Made by a program: the position numbers and the translations under genes. From the NCBI RefSeq assembly GCF_002929535.1, contig NZ_PJJO01000059.1, positions 231,119 through 295,118 of the forward strand: a stretch of 64,000 nt of DNA, written 5' to 3'. Below are positions 27,162-35,448 of this stretch, piece by piece. How positions within the stretch are numbered: the stretch's first letter is position 1; the number at the start of each line of letters is the position of its first letter. This stretch comes from Cryobacterium sp. Y11. Its GTDB lineage: Bacteria > Actinomycetota > Actinomycetes > Actinomycetales > Microbacteriaceae. Below the pieces are notes generated by a model. The model was not told the DNA's origin and made no database searches. It saw nothing but the letters and a program-made list of their open reading frames with translations.

Positions 27162-27215
27162 GAGCCGTGAGCCGGGCTCTGCTGCTTGTGAAATTCGACC
27201 TCAACCTCACGGCTC
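27162..27215. terminator. Long inverted repeat between convergent carboxyltransferase and purD genes
   Basis: GAGCCGTGAG (27162-27171) is matched exactly by CTCACGGCTC (27206-27215), leaving a 34-base loop. It lies between two converging genes and could end transcription from both sides, although no T-tract is present. Confidence 0.5.
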
Positions 27216-27234
27216 GCCGAGCGGATGCCAAGGG

Positions 27235-28500
27235 TCAGGTGACCCGGGCGGCGATGTCCGTACGAAAGTGGGCACCGGCGAGGTGCACCTGACCGATGGC
27301 CTCGTAGGCCCGGGCTCTGGCCTGGGTGAAGGAATCGCCGACTGCGACGACGCTGAGCACTCGACCGCCGGTCGACACGAGGGCACCGTCGATGAGGGCC
27401 GTTGCCGCGTGAGCGATCGTGACACCGTGACCAGACAGAGCGGCAGCAAGTCCGGTGATCTCGCGCCCGACCAGCGGATCTTGTGGGTAATTTTCGCTCG
27501 CGAGCACCACGGTCACGGCCACATCCGCGGAAAACTCCGGCCGGGCCAACGCGCCGAGACCGCCGGTCGCCGCCGCGAACAGCAGGCCCGACAGGGGCGT
27601 CAGCAGGCGCGGCAGCACGACCTGCGTCTCTGGATCTCCAAAGCGCGCGTTGAACTCGATCACGCGGATGCCGGCATCCGTCAAAATAAGCCCACAGTAG
27701 AGCAGCCCGACGAACGGGGTGCTCTCCGCCGCGAGCTGGCGCACGGTCGGCAGCGCGACGGTTGCGATGATCTCGTCGACGAACTCGTTCTCGCTGCCGA
27801 ACTGGGCGTCGAGCCAGGGCAGCGGCGAGTAGGCGCCCATGCCGCCGGTGTTGGGCCCGGCGTCGCGGTCGAGGGCACGTTTGTAGTCCTGAGCGGGGGA
27901 GAGTGGCAGCACATTCTGTCCGTCGCTGAGCAGAAAGAGCGAAATCTCCTGGCCGTCGAGAAATTCTTCGATCAGAACGCTGCCGTGTTCGAGCCAGAAC
28001 GTGGCGTGGGCGAGGCCTGCGGCGCGATCCTCGGTGACCAGCACACCCTTGCCGGCGGCGAGGCCGTCGGCCTTGACGACGTACGGCGCGCCGAATTCGT
28101 CGAGGGCGGCTTCGGCTTCGGCGAGGGTTCCGGCGCGCACGGCGCGGCCGGTGGGAACGCCGGCTTCATCCATGATGCGTTTGGCGAAGGTTTTGCTTCC
28201 TTCGAGCGCGGCGGCGGCCCGGTCGGGCCCGAACACGGCTATGCCGCGGGTGCGCAGGGCATCGGCGACGCCGGCAACGAGCGGAGCCTCCGGCCCGATG
28301 ACGACGAGTTCGATGCTGTTCAGCACGGCATAGTCGGTCACGGCGACCGGGTCGTTGGGGTCGAGGGCGACGACCGGAACCTCGGCCGCAATGCCGGCGT
28401 TGCCGGGCGCACACTCGACGCTCGGCCGCGGCTGCTCACGGAGCAGCGCGGTGATGATGGCGTGCTCGCGGGCACCGGAACCAAGGACCAAAATTTTCAC
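27235..28500 (-). CDS. purD: Phosphoribosylamine-glycine ligase
   Basis: 421 residues of the ATP-grasp enzyme that joins phosphoribosylamine and glycine, step 2 of purine synthesis. Motifs: ILVLGSGAREHA, VVIGPEAPLVAGVAD, the ATP-grasp start FAKRIMDEAGVPTG, YVVKADGLAAGKGVLVTED, LIEEFLDGQEISLF and IEFNARFGDPETQVVLPRL. Start GTG 28498-28500 has no ribosome site; TAGCCT (28507-28512) lies 6 bases upstream and suggests a leaderless mRNA. It is the only purine gene on this side of the acyl-CoA operon. Confidence 0.97.
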   Translation of the reverse strand: MKILVLGSGAREHAIITALLREQPRPSVECAPGNAGIAAEVPVVALDPNDPVAVTDYAVLNSIELVVIGPEAPLVAGVADALRTRGIAVFGPDRAAAALEGSKTFAKRIMDEAGVPTGRAVRAGTLAEAEAALDEFGAPYVVKADGLAAGKGVLVTEDRAAGLAHATFWLEHGSVLIEEFLDGQEISLFLLSDGQNVLPLSPAQDYKRALDRDAGPNTGGMGAYSPLPWLDAQFGSENEFVDEIIATVALPTVRQLAAESTPFVGLLYCGLILTDAGIRVIEFNARFGDPETQVVLPRLLTPLSGLLFAAATGGLGALARPEFSADVAVTVVLASENYPQDPLVGREITGLAAALSGHGVTIAHAATALIDGALVSTGGRVLSVVAVGDSFTQARARAYEAIGQVHLAGAHFRTDIAARVT

Positions 28501-28555
28501 CGTTTCAGGCTACCCGATGCCTCGGGGCCACCAGCCCCAGGAATAGGGTGTGGGC

Positions 28556-28759
28556 ATGGCCCTCATCCCCACTCAAACACTTGTGACCGTCAGCGTTCCC
28601 GGCTACAGCTTGGAGAACGCCTCGGAGGCCCTGCGCCTGGCGCTGATTCCCCTGCCTGACGCGCGCATCGTCGCCGTGACGCTCCAGACCAACTGGATGA
28701 GCGCGTTCTTCGGCAAAACCTCGCTGCTGGCCGTCGTGGAGTACACGCCAGCCGCCTGA
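28556..28759 (+). CDS. Small hypothetical protein (67 aa)
   Basis: I do not recognise a family. From ATG 28556: ALIPTQTLVTVSVPGYSLEN, SEALRLALIPLPDARIVAV, and a C-terminus with TNWMSAFFGKTSLLAVVEYTP. The pattern of a beta-rich small domain and codon use typical of the region support a real gene. TAGGGT at 28544-28549, 6 bases before the ATG, and no ribosome site suggest a leaderless transcript. It is followed 17 bases later by the sterol-carrier-type gene. Confidence 0.6.
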   Translation: MALIPTQTLVTVSVPGYSLENASEALRLALIPLPDARIVAVTLQTNWMSAFFGKTSLLAVVEYTPAA

Positions 28760-28776
28760 TCGGGCAGACTGGAACC

Positions 28777-29136
28777 ATGGCACGAGCACGAATTGACGAC
28801 GGAGCAGGCCGTGCGGCCGTGCGGGCAGCCCTCGCCGACGGTGTCAGCGCGAGCCGAGATATCCGCGCGCAAGCGGTGCGATACACCCTGCAGCTGCTGG
28901 CCGAACAGGCCGAAGGCAACACCCTCGAGGTGCGCGTGCCGCCGTTCGGCGCCGTGCAGTGCGTCGGCGGCCCGCGTCACACTCGCGGCACCCCGCCCAA
29001 CGTCATCGAAACGGATGCCGCCACCTGGCTAGCGCTCGCCACCGGCGCCCTGCGCTGGACCGACGGGCTAGCCTCCGGCGCCATCCACGCCTCCGGCGCC
29101 CGCGCCGACCTAACCGGGCATGTGCCGGTAATCTAA
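28777..29136 (+). CDS. Sterol carrier family protein (actinobacterial SCP2-like)
   Basis: 119 residues. The pattern VRYTLQLLAEQAEGNTLEVRVPPFGAVQCVGGPRHTRGTPPNVIETDAATWLALATG, here described in parts, matches the small sterol-carrier family proteins often found near purine genes in Actinobacteria. The key stretch is EVRVPPFGAVQCV followed by the GTPPNVIE loop and WLALATGALRW. The family is thought to be a lipid-binding fold, but no ligand is known. It sits just before a strong hairpin terminator. Confidence 0.8.
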   Translation: MARARIDDGAGRAAVRAALADGVSASRDIRAQAVRYTLQLLAEQAEGNTLEVRVPPFGAVQCVGGPRHTRGTPPNVIETDAATWLALATGALRWTDGLASGAIHASGARADLTGHVPVI

Positions 29137-29145
29137 CCCTCCCGC

Positions 29146-29200
29146 GAGAGCGCAAAAAGTGCCCGTTTGACCCATCCATCCGGGCACTTTTTGTGCTCTC
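29146..29200 (+). terminator. Strong hairpin terminator (copy 1 of a repeated hairpin family)
   Basis: GAGAGCGCAAAAAGTGCCCG (29146-29165) pairs with CGGGCACTTTTTGTGCTCTC (29181-29200) over 20 bp with one G-T pair and a 15-base loop. A-tract and T-tract lie inside the stem, so it could work in both directions. Nearly the same arms recur at 33975-34025. Confidence 0.85.
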
Positions 29201-29302
29201 GAGTGACGGCGGCACCCCGAAGTGGGTGGGTGGTGACCCCGTCCGTTCACCAGGATGTCATCGACCCGACGTCCAGGCTTCCTATCGTGAGCGAGTCCGC
29301 CC

Positions 29303-32300
29303 ATGAACCAAAGGTCTCACTCCGTGCGCATTTTGTCTCGTCCCTTCCGTCCGTCGTTGACCGCTCTCGGCCTCGTGCTGCTGATCGGTGTCGGAGCGGG
29401 GGTCAGTTCCGGAGAGCTGTCGGCAGCTGCGGCAACCGACGTGGCGATCCCACCGCTTCTGGTCACCGAAATCACCCCGGATAACGTGGGCTACGACAAT
29501 TTCGAGTTCTTCGAGGTGACCAACACCACGACGGTTGATATCGACGTCGATGATGCGGGCGTCGGCCTGAACTACATCTTTGCGGACTCGGATGACCGTA
29601 TTAAAGACGTGCCGTTCGTCGTGCCGACCGGCACGGTCATTGCAGCAGAGGGAACCACCGTGTTCTGGCTCGATTACAGCACCGCCACCGTCAATACCCA
29701 GGCGTTCACCGAAGCTGATTTCCGTGCGCACTTCGCCAGCGAAACCGATTCGGTCGACGCGTATCCGGTGGTTCGGGTCACCGGTCAGTCGGGGATGGCC
29801 AATGGCGGCAATCGCGGCATCCGCATCATCGACGGCACAGGGGCCGCGATCAGCTGGGCGTTCTATCCAACCGGATCCGTCGCCGTCGACGCCAGCTCCC
29901 ACTTCGGCGCCCCGGCCTCGAGCGCGTCGCTGTCGCAGGAACTGGTGCAATCACTCGGTACTCCGACCCCCGGTAACCCTGCCCCGAAAACCGCACCGAC
30001 GCCGACACCAACTGCCACCGCAACGCCGACACCAACCGCGACCTCGGCACCCTCCAACGCCGACACCGCCCCACTGCAGATCACCGAAATCACACCGGAC
30101 AGCACCAACGTCGGGTCGGCCGACGGCTTCGAGTTCATTGAGGTGTACAACGCCACCGCGGACCCCATCAACTTTGCGGACTACACGCTCAACTACCTGT
30201 ATCCCCTCGCCGACCTCACCAACAGCTCAACGGTGCGCTGGCCGAGCACCCCGAGCGACGTGGTCATCGCGCCCGGCGGCACCCTCGTGTTCTGGATCAA
30301 AAATGGCCAGAACGACACTCTCACGGCAACCGAATTCAACGCCGCATTCGGGTCGAGTCTGACCTTCGGTACCGACCTGGTCGAGGTCTTCGCCGGCGGC
30401 ATGGCCAACGGTTCGGCGCGCGGCATAGAGATTCTGACCAATACCGGTTTCAGCGTCAACACCGCCTATTACAACCTCAACAGCGTCGACGATGTCGATC
30501 CGAACGTCGGCATCCAGTACGGCAACGATGGCAGCAATCCGGCGCGGCAGCTGAACCTCGCCAAAGTCGCGGCCAACCCGGGCACGGTGTTTGCGGCGCA
30601 GGTTGCCAGTGACCTCAAAATCGTTGCCGATGACAGCACGCCACCCGCGATCACCGACCACACCCTCGGTGAAATCGATCCCGCGCAGAACTTCACTCTC
30701 TCTGCCACCGTCACCGACGACGTACAAGCTCGCACGGTCGAGGTGCACCTCAAGAGCAATATCGACACCGAATTCGTGGCGACAAACCTGTCGACCGACG
30801 GCGCCGACGGCTACCGGCACGACCTGCAGCGGGTCGATCTCACCGGCAAGCGCTGGTACGAGTACTACTTCACGGCCGACGACGGCAGCACAGAGAGCAG
30901 CACCCCGGTGGTACGGGTTGACCTGACCGGCGTTGATAACTCTCCGGTGCGGCTCAACGTCACCGACGGCCAATTCGTGGCCGGCAGCACCACGCTCTCG
31001 GCGGCCGGCGACAGCAGCGCCGACGGCATGACCCTGAGCATCGACAATCAGGTCGTGCATACGAGCCCCGACTTGGAGTTCGCACCCCAATTCGTGTTCG
31101 AGGTCACCGCAGTGAACACGTTCTTTCAAAACGGTGTGCTGGCCGGGACCGACATATTACACATTTTCGACGACGGCATCCCGACGGGCTGGGAAACCAT
31201 TGCAACACCGGTACCGCTGACCCACGTGACCCAGGGCGAGGACCTCGTCGTGAGCGTCTGGGCCGGCTCGAAGGTTGCCCCCGAGATCAACCCGAACGAG
31301 AACAACGACGACTTTCAGATTCGCAACCCCCGCCTCGTGCTGCCCGACGGGCGTAGCCTGCAGCCCGTTGGTTATAGCGACCCCACCCTGGTTCTCAACA
31401 TGGGTGACAGCGCCGGCAAGCTCGACTTCTACGATGCGAGCTTCACTATTCCGAGTGACGCATTCATGGCCGTCGCGCATTCCTGGGATACCGCTGCTGT
31501 CGCCGACGGCGCGCACAGTGTGCTGGCGAGCAACGGCGTCGACACGCTGACCCGCACGGTGACGGTCGACAACACGGCTCCGGTCGTGACGACATCCGCT
31601 GTCGCCGGAACGCTTTACCAAGGCGAGTTCATGATCGAGGGCGGCGCGACGGATGCCGGCGCCGGCTTCGACACGCTCGTCGCGACCCTCGATGGCCGGG
31701 CCATCGAGCTGCCCTATGCCACCTCGTCGATCCAACTCGCCGATGGTGAACACACCCTGGTGCTTACGGCCAGGGACATGGTTGGCAATGTTGGTGTGCT
31801 GAATACCGTGTTCTCGACCCCCGTCGAGGAGCCCGGCAACGAACTGATCACGCCGCTCGACGGCGCCGTCGTCGAGGAGGGGCCGATTGACCTCAGCGCA
31901 CGGGCGACCGACCCGACCGGTGACCAGCTCGACGTCACCTTCCGGCGGGGATTCGTGGCATCCGCTGCCGACAGCAGTGTGCGCGGCTATTCGGGCACCA
32001 CGGCCATCGCGAACGGCACCGATCGGGCGGAAAAAACTCTGCTGACCGATGATCAGGTCACAGCGATGGCGCGACTCGACGGTGCTACTGCGCCGGTCAC
32101 CTCCGAGTCGGAGTTTCCCTACCAACTGTTCGAGGTTGATGTGCCAGCGGATGCCGGTGCTGATTTCACCGCGCGGGTGCGCTGGGATGGCACTGCGAAC
32201 GCCGACGCCAAGGTGCTGCTCTACGTGCAGAACCTGACGACGGGCGCCTGGGAGGAATTCGACCGGCACGTGACCATCGGCGAGGGAGCCACCGCGTTCA

Positions 32301-33964
32301 CCCTCGACGCGATGGTGCCAGCACTCGACCATATGCAGAACCAGGTCATGACGGTGCTGATTCAGCATTCCGAAGGCTTCGCCGGCGCCGATCTCTCCGA
32401 TCGGTCGAGCACGCTGCCGGTCAATAATGTGAACGACACCGCGCGGGCGGATTATGACTTCACGCTGGCCGTGGAATCCGACACGCAGTATTACAACGAC
32501 ACGTTCTTCCAGCGCCAACTCGACATTCACGACTACCTGCTGAAGCAGCGCACGGCGCTGAACCTGCAGTACCTGTTCCACACCGGCGATATCGTGGATA
32601 ACTTCGAAGCTGAACACCAGTGGGCCAACGCGAATGCGGCCTACAGCATGCTCGACGACGCCGAGCTGCCCTACGGTGTGCTCGCCGGAAACCACGATGT
32701 CGGCCAGAAAGACGCCGACTACGCGGCGTACAAGGCCAATTTCGGGGCCGAGCGGTATGACGCCAACCCCTGGTATGGCGGTAGCTTTGAAGATAACCGC
32801 GGCCACTACGATCTGATCACGGCCGGTGGAATTGACTTCATCATGCTCTACTTGGGCTGGGCGCCGAGCGCCGACGGCATCGCCTGGCTGAACGAGGTGC
32901 TCGCCCAGTACCCCGAGCGCACGGCCATTCTCAACCTGCACGAGTACATGCTCACCACCGGCGGTCTCGGCGCGGTGCCGCAGCAGATCTACGACGAGGT
33001 CGTCGCACCGAACGCCAACGTGGCCATGGTCTTCTCCGGCCATTATCACGACGCTTTCACCCGCATTGATCAGTTCGACGACAACGATGACGGCACCCCC
33101 GATCGCTCGGTCTACCAGATGCTGTTCGACTACCAGGGCTTGCCAGAGGGCGGCCAGTCCTTTCTGCGGCTGCTGCACTTCGACAACGTGGCCGAGCAGA
33201 TCAGCGTGCGCACCTACTCGCCGTATCTCGACATCTACAACTCCGACGATCCCACCCTCGACCTGGAGCACCAGGAATTCACGGTGCCCTACTCGGCCTT
33301 CGGCATGACGTCGATGCAGAAATCCCTCGCCACGGATGCCTTCACCGTTGACATCCTGACGAATTCCGAAATCGCCGGCTTCGACGCCGTGACGAGCGGC
33401 ACGACGGTGACCGCCAGCTGGAACCCCGGCGTGGGAACGCACGGCTGGTTCGCCTACTCCGCAGATTCATACGGCGCCAACGCCTATTCCGAGGTGCGCA
33501 CCCTGACGGTCACTGCGCCAGTGGTGGTCCCGGAGGTGACGGTGCCGGAGGTGACGGTGCCGGAGATGACGGTGCCGGAGGTGACGGCGCCCCGTGCGAC
33601 ACCAGCCCCGGAGTCCGCCCCCGCGTTCACCGGGTCTAGCTCGACTAAGGTCGTGGTTCCAGCCATGCTCACCGCTGCCTCGCAGGCGCTCGCTGACACG
33701 GCCAGCGTGGCGCTCGCGGCCGAGATCGCCGCAGAGCTTGCCGCAGAGCTGGCCGCAGTGCAAACGGATGCCTCGACCACCGCCCCGCGCGCCGCGTCCG
33801 GCACCGACGCCCCCACCGACGATCGCGGTGTCGTCGGAGAGGTCGATGTCGTCGATAACGTCGCGCCGTTCAACATCTGGACCATCGCGCTGATTCTGCT
33901 CGGTGCTGTCGCCGCAGCCGTGATTGCTCTCGTGGCCATTCGCATTCTCCGAACCCGCCGCTGA
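29303..33964 (+). CDS. Large cell-surface protein: two lamin-tail domains, metallophosphoesterase, C-terminal membrane anchor
   Basis: 1553 residues. A signal peptide (basic start, hydrophobic 20-45 ending at Ala-rich SAAAATD) leads two related lamin-tail-like domains, about residues 50-215 and 258-420, each opening with LxxTEITPD and sharing MANG(G/S)xRGI; a Pro/Thr linker of about 25 residues separates them. Ig-like and beta-rich parts follow. A calcineurin-type phosphoesterase lies at about 1050-1330 with HTGDIVDN, GVLAGNHDVGQ (near 1130) and MVFSGHYHDAF (near 1246). The C-terminus has four VTVPE-type repeats, an Ala-rich helix, a membrane span (IWTIALILLGAVAAAVIALV) and RILRTRR. It probably hydrolyses phosphoesters at the cell surface. 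Hairpin terminators bracket the gene on both sides. Confidence 0.88.
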   Translation: MNQRSHSVRILSRPFRPSLTALGLVLLIGVGAGVSSGELSAAAATDVAIPPLLVTEITPDNVGYDNFEFFEVTNTTTVDIDVDDAGVGLNYIFADSDDRIKDVPFVVPTGTVIAAEGTTVFWLDYSTATVNTQAFTEADFRAHFASETDSVDAYPVVRVTGQSGMANGGNRGIRIIDGTGAAISWAFYPTGSVAVDASSHFGAPASSASLSQELVQSLGTPTPGNPAPKTAPTPTPTATATPTPTATSAPSNADTAPLQITEITPDSTNVGSADGFEFIEVYNATADPINFADYTLNYLYPLADLTNSSTVRWPSTPSDVVIAPGGTLVFWIKNGQNDTLTATEFNAAFGSSLTFGTDLVEVFAGGMANGSARGIEILTNTGFSVNTAYYNLNSVDDVDPNVGIQYGNDGSNPARQLNLAKVAANPGTVFAAQVASDLKIVADDSTPPAITDHTLGEIDPAQNFTLSATVTDDVQARTVEVHLKSNIDTEFVATNLSTDGADGYRHDLQRVDLTGKRWYEYYFTADDGSTESSTPVVRVDLTGVDNSPVRLNVTDGQFVAGSTTLSAAGDSSADGMTLSIDNQVVHTSPDLEFAPQFVFEVTAVNTFFQNGVLAGTDILHIFDDGIPTGWETIATPVPLTHVTQGEDLVVSVWAGSKVAPEINPNENNDDFQIRNPRLVLPDGRSLQPVGYSDPTLVLNMGDSAGKLDFYDASFTIPSDAFMAVAHSWDTAAVADGAHSVLASNGVDTLTRTVTVDNTAPVVTTSAVAGTLYQGEFMIEGGATDAGAGFDTLVATLDGRAIELPYATSSIQLADGEHTLVLTARDMVGNVGVLNTVFSTPVEEPGNELITPLDGAVVEEGPIDLSARATDPTGDQLDVTFRRGFVASAADSSVRGYSGTTAIANGTDRAEKTLLTDDQVTAMARLDGATAPVTSESEFPYQLFEVDVPADAGADFTARVRWDGTANADAKVLLYVQNLTTGAWEEFDRHVTIGEGATAFTLDAMVPALDHMQNQVMTVLIQHSEGFAGADLSDRSSTLPVNNVNDTARADYDFTLAVESDTQYYNDTFFQRQLDIHDYLLKQRTALNLQYLFHTGDIVDNFEAEHQWANANAAYSMLDDAELPYGVLAGNHDVGQKDADYAAYKANFGAERYDANPWYGGSFEDNRGHYDLITAGGIDFIMLYLGWAPSADGIAWLNEVLAQYPERTAILNLHEYMLTTGGLGAVPQQIYDEVVAPNANVAMVFSGHYHDAFTRIDQFDDNDDGTPDRSVYQMLFDYQGLPEGGQSFLRLLHFDNVAEQISVRTYSPYLDIYNSDDPTLDLEHQEFTVPYSAFGMTSMQKSLATDAFTVDILTNSEIAGFDAVTSGTTVTASWNPGVGTHGWFAYSADSYGANAYSEVRTLTVTAPVVVPEVTVPEVTVPEMTVPEVTAPRATPAPESAPAFTGSSSTKVVVPAMLTAASQALADTASVALAAEIAAELAAELAAVQTDASTTAPRAASGTDAPTDDRGVVGEVDVVDNVAPFNIWTIALILLGAVAAAVIALVAIRILRTRR
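33533..33592 (+). repeat. 15-bp in-frame tandem repeat near the C-terminus of the surface phosphoesterase
   Basis: Four units of GAGGTGACGGTGCCG (EVTVP), the third with ATG for GTG and the last with a Val-to-Ala change, in the linker before the membrane anchor. Confidence 0.85.
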
Positions 33965-33974
33965 CATCTCGCCA

Positions 33975-34025
33975 GAGCGCAAAAAGTGCCCGATTGACTA
34001 GCTCACACGGGCACTTTTTGCGCTC
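33975..34025. terminator. Bidirectional hairpin terminator (copy 2 of the repeated hairpin family)
   Basis: GAGCGCAAAAAGTGCCCG (33975-33992) pairs perfectly over 18 bp with CGGGCACTTTTTGCGCTC (34008-34025), 15-base loop. It separates the convergent surface-protein and ribokinase genes. Confidence 0.88.
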
Positions 34026-34036
34026 GCGCGAACTCG

Positions 34037-34954
34037 TTAGACGAGAATCTGCTCGACCTCAGCGCGGGTGGGCATCGATGAGGTTGCCCCGGCCCGCGTC
34101 ACCGCGATCGAGGATGCGAGCGTCGCGTAGCGCACGGCCTCGATCATCTGGTCGGGCGTCACCGCCGCACCGCGCACAAATCCCGCAGCCAGCCGCGCCA
34201 CGAGCGCACCGACGAAAGTGTCGCCCGCCGCCGTCGTGTCGACGGCCGTCACCGGGCGGGCCGGTGCGAGCCCGAGCGCTTCGCCGTCGTAGGCCACGAC
34301 CGATCCTTCCGAGCCGAGCGTCACGATAGCCCAGGTCTTGCCGGCGCTGAGCACCTCGGCCGCGCGCACCGGGTCGCTTTCCCCGGTCAGTTCGGCGGCC
34401 TCGATTTGGTTCGGCACGATGAGGTCGACCGAGGCAAGAAACCCCTTCGGCAGCGGCACCACCGGGGCAGGAGTCAAGACCGTGAATACGCCGGCGGTGC
34501 TGGCCGCAGCGATCCCCTCGACCAACACGGAGATCGGCAGCTCGCACTGCATGACCAAAAACGCCGACTCCGCAACGGCAGCCTGCTGCTCATCGCTGAG
34601 CGTCGTGACGGTCGCATTCGCGCCAGACACCACGACGATCGAATTCTCACCGCTGTCCACGACCGAAATGTGCGCGGTGCCGGTGGGGGCATCCGCTGTG
34701 GAGATCCCGTCAGAACGGATGCCCTCGGCCAGTAGCAGCGCGCGCAACTCGCTTCCATAGGCATCAGCTCCCACAGCTCCCAGAAAGTTCACGGCCGCGC
34801 CCAACCGCGCTGCGGCGACCGCCTGGTTGAGTCCTTTGCCACCGGGAACGGTGCTGAAATCGGCCCCGAAAATCGTCTCGCCGGGGCGGGGTAGGCGTGC
34901 CTGCCGCACGACGAGGTCCATGTTGGCGCTTCCGAGTACCGCAATCGTGTTCAT
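34037..34954 (-). CDS. rbsK: Ribokinase (PfkB family)
   Basis: 305 residues from ATG 34952-34954. PfkB-family markers: VLGSANMDLVVRQARLPRPGET, TVPGGKGLNQAVAAARLGA (first signature), and DTTAAGDTFVGALVARL (second signature with catalytic Asp). LTPAPVVPLP and VPNQIEAAELTG also match ribokinase. It phosphorylates ribose to ribose-5-phosphate, which feeds PRPP and so purine synthesis, in keeping with its neighbours. An in-frame ATG lies 24 bases upstream, but GAGACT at 34961-34966 is placed 6 bases before ATG 34954 and suggests a leaderless start there. Confidence 0.9.
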   Translation of the reverse strand: MNTIAVLGSANMDLVVRQARLPRPGETIFGADFSTVPGGKGLNQAVAAARLGAAVNFLGAVGADAYGSELRALLLAEGIRSDGISTADAPTGTAHISVVDSGENSIVVVSGANATVTTLSDEQQAAVAESAFLVMQCELPISVLVEGIAAASTAGVFTVLTPAPVVPLPKGFLASVDLIVPNQIEAAELTGESDPVRAAEVLSAGKTWAIVTLGSEGSVVAYDGEALGLAPARPVTAVDTTAAGDTFVGALVARLAAGFVRGAAVTPDQMIEAVRYATLASSIAVTRAGATSSMPTRAEVEQILV

Positions 34955-34992
34955 ACGATCAGTCTCGCATCCGCTCATGGGACAATGAACGA

Positions 34993-35436
34993 GTGAGTTC
35001 TTCTGAGCAGCCCCAGAACCCGTCGCATGAGACTAACGCCAGCAACGAAAAATTGCTGGCCGAGACGACAGTGACCCTGCATCGGGCGCCGCGGTACCGC
35101 AATTTCATGCTGCTCGGCGCTATCGTCGGCGTGCTACTCGCCCTCATTCTCACGCTCTCTTTTCCGGAGAACGACGAGTACAGCCGGGCGGCGATCTTCG
35201 GCTTTCTGCTGCTCGGCGGGGTTGCCGTCGGTACCGCCCTCGGAGCGGTCGTTGCCCTCGTGATCGACCGCATCATTGGCCGCTCGAAGATGTCGGTGGT
35301 CGCGGATAGACTGGGCGCGAACGAACTCAGTACCAACAAACTCAGTACCAACGAAAACGGTACCAACGAGTTGCGTGCCGCTGAGCCTGACTCCGGCACC
35401 CCCAACGACGATTTCCAAGCGTTCAACGAGAAGTAA
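34993..35436 (+). CDS. Small membrane protein with two transmembrane segments
   Basis: 147 residues from GTG 34993. A polar N-terminus, then YRNFMLLGAIVGVLLALILTLSF and AAIFGFLLLGGVAVGTALGAVVALVIDRII as two membrane spans, then a polar tail. The tail carries short repeats (ELSTN, KLSTN, ENGTN) over about 35320-35370. Similar two-span proteins are found beside purF in related actinobacteria; no function is assigned. GACAAT at 34981-34986, 6 bases upstream, may be a -10 element of a leaderless transcript. purF follows after 12 bases. Confidence 0.8.
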   Translation: MSSSEQPQNPSHETNASNEKLLAETTVTLHRAPRYRNFMLLGAIVGVLLALILTLSFPENDEYSRAAIFGFLLLGGVAVGTALGAVVALVIDRIIGRSKMSVVADRLGANELSTNKLSTNENGTNELRAAEPDSGTPNDDFQAFNEK

Positions 35437-35448
35437 AGAGGCTGCGGC

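Noticed and set aside
26926..28659. 577-codon plus-strand frame over purD
   Set aside because: Antisense to purD, which is unambiguous; translation has no recognisable domain.
31157..33442. 761-codon frame on the minus strand
   Set aside because: It lies entirely antisense to the surface phosphoesterase, which has clear domains; high GC keeps the antisense frame open.
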